A DNA stretch of 9,477 nt from the NCBI GenBank assembly GCA_040902705.1, contig JBBDWT010000007.1, forward strand, positions 1 through 9,477, given 5' to 3'. Positions 6,610 to 9,477 of this stretch are shown here, one piece after another. The translations under genes were made by a program, and so were the position numbers. This stretch comes from DATBSK01 sp040902705. GTDB taxonomy: Bacteria > Actinomycetota > Acidimicrobiia > IMCC26256 > PALSA-555. Position 1 is the stretch's first letter. Each line of letters opens with the position of its first letter. The notes beneath the pieces were generated by a model that saw nothing but the letters and a program-made list of their open reading frames with translations, searched no databases and had not been told where the DNA came from.

Positions 6610-6613
6610 ATCT
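6608..6613 (+). promoter_or_regulatory. Putative -10 box (TAATCT) of the E2-like gene, leaderless type
   Basis: TAATCT is followed by 8 bases and then ATG 6622, without a Shine-Dalgarno. The implied transcription start is at or beside the start codon. No clear -35 hexamer is seen near 6585-6590. Confidence 0.5.
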
Positions 6614-6621
6614 CGCTCGCG

Positions 6622-7521
6622 ATGTGGTGGCGACGCTCGGACGGACGGCTCGTGCGCGGGCTCAGCAACACCCGCCGCGCGATGCCGTACTTCATGCGCG
6701 GTCGCAACGAGGCCGCCGTCTACTTCGAGCAGGACCTGGCCCTCGCGAAGGCCGATGCGTTCATCCGCGCGTGGAACCAGGCGAACCCGATGCTGCGCAT
6801 CGACGTGTTCCACCTCGCGGCGTGGGGTCTCAAGGAGGCGATGGACCGCACGCCGAGCGTCAACCGCTTCGTGGCCGGCGGGCGCCTCTACCAGCGTGAG
6901 GGCATCTGGTTCTCGTACGCGGTCAAGCAGAAGCTCGAGGCGGGCTCGCCGATGGTCGCGGTCAAGCGCCGCTTCGATCTCGACGCGTCCTTCGCCGACA
7001 TGGTCGCCGGGATGGCGCAGACCCAGGCCGACTGCAAGTCGGGCCGGATCAACACGACCGACCAGGAGCTCGGGCTGCTGATGAAGTTCCCCGGGTCCGT
7101 GCGGCGCCTGATCATGGCCGCCATCCGCGGGCTCGACCGGCTCGGCATGCTCCCCCCGTCGTTCATCCGCAACGACCCGATGTACTGCTCGGCGTTCTTC
7201 GCGAACATGGCCAGCCTCGGCATGCCACCCGTGTACCACCACCTCTACGAGTACGGCACCGCGGGGGTCTTCGGCTCCGTGGGGCGTCCCGTCGGCGAGC
7301 CCGGCGGCCCCACGAGCGGCCCCGACCGCAGGCGCACGATGACCATCCGCTGGACGTTCGACGAGCGCGTCGACGACGGGCTCGCCGCGTGGTACTCGCT
7401 GCGTCGCGTCAAGCAGGTCGTGGAGGACCCCGAGTCGGTCGGGATCACGGCCCTGACGGTGCCCGGAGGCGCGGTCGAGGACCTCGGCGGCGAGCGCATC
7501 GACGACGCCGCCCTCTCCTGA
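6622..7521 (+). CDS. Stand-alone 2-oxoacid dehydrogenase E2 catalytic-domain-like protein, catalytic His replaced
   Basis: 299 residues with no lipoyl or E1/E3-binding domain. The layout follows the CoA-dependent E2 (CAT-fold) core: an opening strand VYFEQDLAL, helix KADAFIRAWN, RIDVFHLAAWGLKEAMDRTPSVNRF, a GRLYQREGIWFSYAV segment and FDLDASFADMVAGM. It continues with ANMASLGMPPVYHHLYEYG (E2 usually SNLG...G) and a final TMTIRWTFDERVDDG followed by LRRVKQVVEDP. In active E2 enzymes the last motif is DHRVxDG, whose His is the general base; here it reads DERVDDG, with Glu248 in the His position while Asp252 and Gly253 remain. It may be a dead or altered acyltransferase, or use Glu as base. The start ATG 6622 follows TAATCT by 8 bases. 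The alpha-oxoamine synthase gene begins 34 bases downstream on the same strand, suggesting linked function. Confident of fold, not of reaction. Confidence 0.75.
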   Translation: MWWRRSDGRLVRGLSNTRRAMPYFMRGRNEAAVYFEQDLALAKADAFIRAWNQANPMLRIDVFHLAAWGLKEAMDRTPSVNRFVAGGRLYQREGIWFSYAVKQKLEAGSPMVAVKRRFDLDASFADMVAGMAQTQADCKSGRINTTDQELGLLMKFPGSVRRLIMAAIRGLDRLGMLPPSFIRNDPMYCSAFFANMASLGMPPVYHHLYEYGTAGVFGSVGRPVGEPGGPTSGPDRRRTMTIRWTFDERVDDGLAAWYSLRRVKQVVEDPESVGITALTVPGGAVEDLGGERIDDAALS

Positions 7522-7539
7522 TCGCGCCGGCCCGCCTCG

Positions 7540-7545
7540 TAGACT
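7540..7545 (+). promoter_or_regulatory. Possible -10 box (TAGACT) of the alpha-oxoamine synthase gene
   Basis: TAGACT lies 10 bases before ATG 7556 in the 34-base gap after the E2-like gene. The spacing implies a leader of only a few bases. It could give this gene its own start in addition to readthrough from the E2-like promoter. No Shine-Dalgarno or -35 is evident. Confidence 0.4.
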
Positions 7546-7555
7546 CGGCCCCGCC

Positions 7556-8764
7556 ATGAGCTACTTCTCGGAGCGACTCGAGGCCTTCCCGCGCATCGAG
7601 CCGTACCGCATGGCGCGCGACTCGGGATACTGGCCGTACTACAAGACCGTCGAGAGCGCGTCGACACCCCGCGTCACCGTCGAAGGTCGCGACGTCGTCA
7701 ACTTCGGCTCGAACAACTACCTGAGCCTCTCGTATCACCCGGCAGTCGTCGAAGCCGCGATCGCCGCGACCAAGCGCTTCGGGACCGGCGTCACGGGCAG
7801 TCGGCTCCTCAACGGGACGCTGTCGCTCCACAAGGAGCTCGAGACCGAGCTCGCCGACTTCTACGGACGCGAGGCGGCACTCGTGTTCGCGACGGGGTAC
7901 GTCGCCAACATGGCGTCGATCGCCGGGTTCCTCGGTCGCCGCGACTACGCGATCGTCGACAAGGAGATCCACAACTCGCTCCTGACCGGAGTCCGCCTGT
8001 CGGGCGCGTCGATGAAGCGGTTCCGCCACAACGACATGGAGCACCTCGACCAGGTGCTCGCGGCGCTGCCCCCCGAAGCCGGCAAAGGGATCATCCTCGA
8101 CGGCGTCTACTCGATGGGCGGGGACACGGCGCCGCTCGATCTCGTCGTCGGGCTCGCCTCCCGGTACCCGAACACCTTCGTGCTCGACGACGAGGCGCAC
8201 GGCATCGGCGTGCTCGGTGCCCGCGGCCTCGGTGCGCTCGAGCAGTACGACGTGCTCGACGACATCGACCTCGTCACGATCACGTTCTCGAAGACGCTCG
8301 GCTCGTGCGGCGGCGCGCTCATCGGCGCTCACGACGCGATCGAGCTGTTGACCCTCACCTCCGACACGCTGATCTTCACCGCGTCGAACACACCGGGATC
8401 GGTCGCGGCCGCGCTCGCGGCGCTGCGCGTCCTGCGAGCGGAGCCCGATCTCCCGGCGCGCCTGCGGACCAACGTGACGACGTTCCTCGCGATGCTCGCC
8501 GAGCGCGGTGTGCCGACCAACCCGGCGGAGAGCGCGATCGTCACGATCCCCCTGCAGCGATTCGACGAGGTGTCCACCGTGCTGCTCGCGCTCGACCTGC
8601 TCGACAAGGGCGTGTTCGTGAACCCGGTGATCCCACCGGCCGTCACGAAGGAGATGGGCCTGATCAGGCTCTCGCTGATGGTCGATCACGATCCGCCCCT
8701 GCTCGAGGAGGCAGCGGACACGCTCGCCAAGGTGCTCGCCGACCACGACCAGCTCCCGGAGTAG
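7556..8764 (+). CDS. Alpha-oxoamine synthase (serine palmitoyltransferase / KBL / AONS family)
   Basis: 402 residues, the normal length of this fold-type I PLP family, which condenses an amino acid with an acyl thioester and releases CO2. Hallmarks in order: NFGSNNYLSL (49-58); GTGVTGSRLLNGT (76-88) with H92-LE; His139 in DKEIHNSLLTG, which stacks on PLP; DGVYSMGGD (182-190); DDEAHGIGVLG (211-221) with Asp212 and His215; and the PLP lysine Lys246 in TFSKTLGSCGG. The FTASNTPGSVAAALAAL stretch and the RLSLMVDHDPPLLEEAADTL tail are standard. Members include serine palmitoyltransferase, 8-amino-7-oxononanoate synthase, 2-amino-3-ketobutyrate CoA ligase and ALA synthase; sequence alone does not settle which. 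No biotin, heme or threonine dehydrogenase genes are nearby, while an LpxO-like lipid-type hydroxylase is, so a lipid (sphingoid-base-like) product is favoured by inference. Confidence 0.9.
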   Translation: MSYFSERLEAFPRIEPYRMARDSGYWPYYKTVESASTPRVTVEGRDVVNFGSNNYLSLSYHPAVVEAAIAATKRFGTGVTGSRLLNGTLSLHKELETELADFYGREAALVFATGYVANMASIAGFLGRRDYAIVDKEIHNSLLTGVRLSGASMKRFRHNDMEHLDQVLAALPPEAGKGIILDGVYSMGGDTAPLDLVVGLASRYPNTFVLDDEAHGIGVLGARGLGALEQYDVLDDIDLVTITFSKTLGSCGGALIGAHDAIELLTLTSDTLIFTASNTPGSVAAALAALRVLRAEPDLPARLRTNVTTFLAMLAERGVPTNPAESAIVTIPLQRFDEVSTVLLALDLLDKGVFVNPVIPPAVTKEMGLIRLSLMVDHDPPLLEEAADTLAKVLADHDQLPE

Positions 8765-8786
8765 CGCACGCGTCGTTACGCGGCGC
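8764..8786. terminator. GC hairpin between convergent genes
   Basis: GCGC (8764-8767), a bulged A, and CGCG (8769-8772) pair with CGCG (8779-8782) and GCGC (8783-8786) around a 6-base loop TCGTTA. It starts at the last base of the alpha-oxoamine synthase stop and covers the stop of the opposing hydroxylase gene (TAA on the minus strand, 8776-8778). No T-run is present; a bidirectional terminator is plausible. Confidence 0.35.
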
Positions 8787-9477
8787 GCTCCCGGACCTGC
8801 TCGAACCGCTTCTCCCAGGCGTTGTGGCGCGCCTTCGCGTCCTGCACGAACGGCGACCACCCGATCACCTTGATGATCGCCTCGTTCAGGATCCTCGGGA
8901 ACCCGGCGAGGGGCCGCTTGAAGTCGACGAACAGCACCACGCGGGTGCCGTCGGTGTCGTTCCACGCCTCGTGCTCGAACACGTCGTCGAACACCAGGCT
9001 CTTGTCCTCGGTCCAGTGGCGCACGTCGTTGCCGACGCGGATCCCGCAGTCCTCGCGGGGCTCGGGGACCATGAGCGCGAGGTGGTACCGCAGCACACCC
9101 TTGTACGGACCACCGTGCGGAGGGATGCGTTTGTGCGGGGCGAAGATCGAGAACATGGCCGTGGTCATCCCGGGGATCTGCCGGAGCAGCCGGTCGGTCT
9201 CCGGGCACCGCTCGACGTTGTTGCCCGCGGTGAACCCGTAGCCGTAGAAGAAGAACGTCTTCCACCGGTCGTCGTCGGTGATCTGGTACTGATCGGTCGA
9301 GATGTCCTGGAAGTTCGGGAGATCGGCCTGATGCTCGAGGACCCGCTCGAGCTCCGCTCGGATCTTCGGCGCGCCCGCTTCGAGCGCGGCGACCCACTCG
9401 AAGTTGTCGGGGTCGAAGAACGTGTGGTCGCCGACGAGCGAGTGGCGCCCGAAGTATCCGTCGAGCCAACGGATGAG
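8776..9477 (-). CDS. Aspartyl/asparaginyl beta-hydroxylase family dioxygenase, LpxO-like (5' end outside window)
   Basis: The minus-strand frame is open from the window edge (9477) to TAA at 8776-8778, giving 233 visible residues; the N-terminus lies outside. The Met at 9168 is internal, since conserved family sequence runs well before it: DPDNFEWVAALEAGAPKI, then DDDRWKTFFFYGYG, ERCPETDRLLRQIPG. The core follows: TAMFSIFAPHKRIPPHGGPYKGVLRYHL, where the His of PHGGP is the first Fe(II) ligand, then CGIRVG, and VFDDVFEHEAWN with the second His, then TRVVLFVDFKRPL. The family uses 2-oxoglutarate, O2 and iron bound by two histidines. LpxO members hydroxylate lipid A acyl chains at C2; related enzymes hydroxylate ornithine lipids, and AspH acts on protein. 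No TPR or signal is visible in this part. An actinobacterium lacks lipid A, so another lipid or a peptide is expected. Confidence 0.92.
   Translation of the reverse strand, partial: LIRWLDGYFGRHSLVGDHTFFDPDNFEWVAALEAGAPKIRAELERVLEHQADLPNFQDISTDQYQITDDDRWKTFFFYGYGFTAGNNVERCPETDRLLRQIPGMTTAMFSIFAPHKRIPPHGGPYKGVLRYHLALMVPEPREDCGIRVGNDVRHWTEDKSLVFDDVFEHEAWNDTDGTRVVLFVDFKRPLAGFPRILNEAIIKVIGWSPFVQDAKARHNAWEKRFEQVRERAA

Noticed and set aside
8776..9168. A short complete 130-residue hydroxylase starting at 9168
   Set aside because: Family sequence (WKTFFFYGYG, RCPETDRLL) continues in frame upstream to the window edge, so the gene is longer and partial here.
7445..9469. A 674-codon open frame on the minus strand across the oxoamine synthase
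   Set aside because: It is Arg-rich with no recognisable domain, and overlaps both a strongly identified plus-strand gene and, in another frame, the hydroxylase gene.
1..9477. tRNA/rRNA genes, insertion sequences, CRISPR repeats, riboswitches, defence or phage genes
   Set aside because: No stretch with the required structure or motif was recognised on reading through; nearly all of the window is accounted for by metabolic and envelope genes and no gap exceeds about 60 bases.

Overview
The window is dense, very GC-rich bacterial chromosome: eight protein genes, gaps of 4 to 62 bases, and no tRNA, rRNA, mobile element, CRISPR or long repeat seen. GC at third codon positions, GTG starts, and TAnnnT hexamers placed 6-10 bases before start codons (the leaderless-mRNA arrangement common in actinobacteria) point to an actinobacterium, perhaps Acidimicrobiia. 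The class is an inference; no marker gene is present.

Layout. (1) 1-429 (+): C-terminal half of an alpha/beta-hydrolase, cut by the window edge. It converges on (2) 456-2747 (-), a cytosolic-looking penicillin-acylase-family Ntn hydrolase. Divergent from that is a short operon: (3) 2810-3796 (+), a membrane M48/HtpX-like protein that has lost all three zinc ligands, and, 4 bases on, (4) 3801-4349 (+), a small HD-domain protein of the COG4341/PhnZ-like type. (5) 4370-5629 (-) is an MTA/SAH-deaminase-type amidohydrolase. It converges on the HD gene and diverges, across only 36 bases, from (6) 5666-6565 (+), a lipoprotein lytic transglycosylase. (7) 6622-7521 (+) is a stand-alone protein resembling the catalytic domain of 2-oxoacid dehydrogenase E2, with Glu in place of the catalytic His. 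It is followed 34 bases later by (8) 7556-8764 (+), an alpha-oxoamine synthase (serine palmitoyltransferase/KBL/AONS family). (9) 8776-9477 (-) is a partial aspartyl/asparaginyl beta-hydroxylase (LpxO-like) that converges on it.

How they may work together. The most suggestive part is 6.6-9.5 kb: an E2-fold (CoA-acyltransferase fold) protein, an acyl-CoA/amino-acid condensing enzyme and an LpxO-like hydroxylase. Together they could be part of a sphingoid-like or other amino-lipid pathway. The E2-like gene carries a perfect 12-bp palindrome overlapping its putative -10 box, a likely repressor operator. The second notable unit is the pseudo-M48/HD pair. Five genes carry a TAnnnT hexamer 6-10 bases before the start and no Shine-Dalgarno; the one gene with a clear Shine-Dalgarno is the HD gene, which sits inside an operon.
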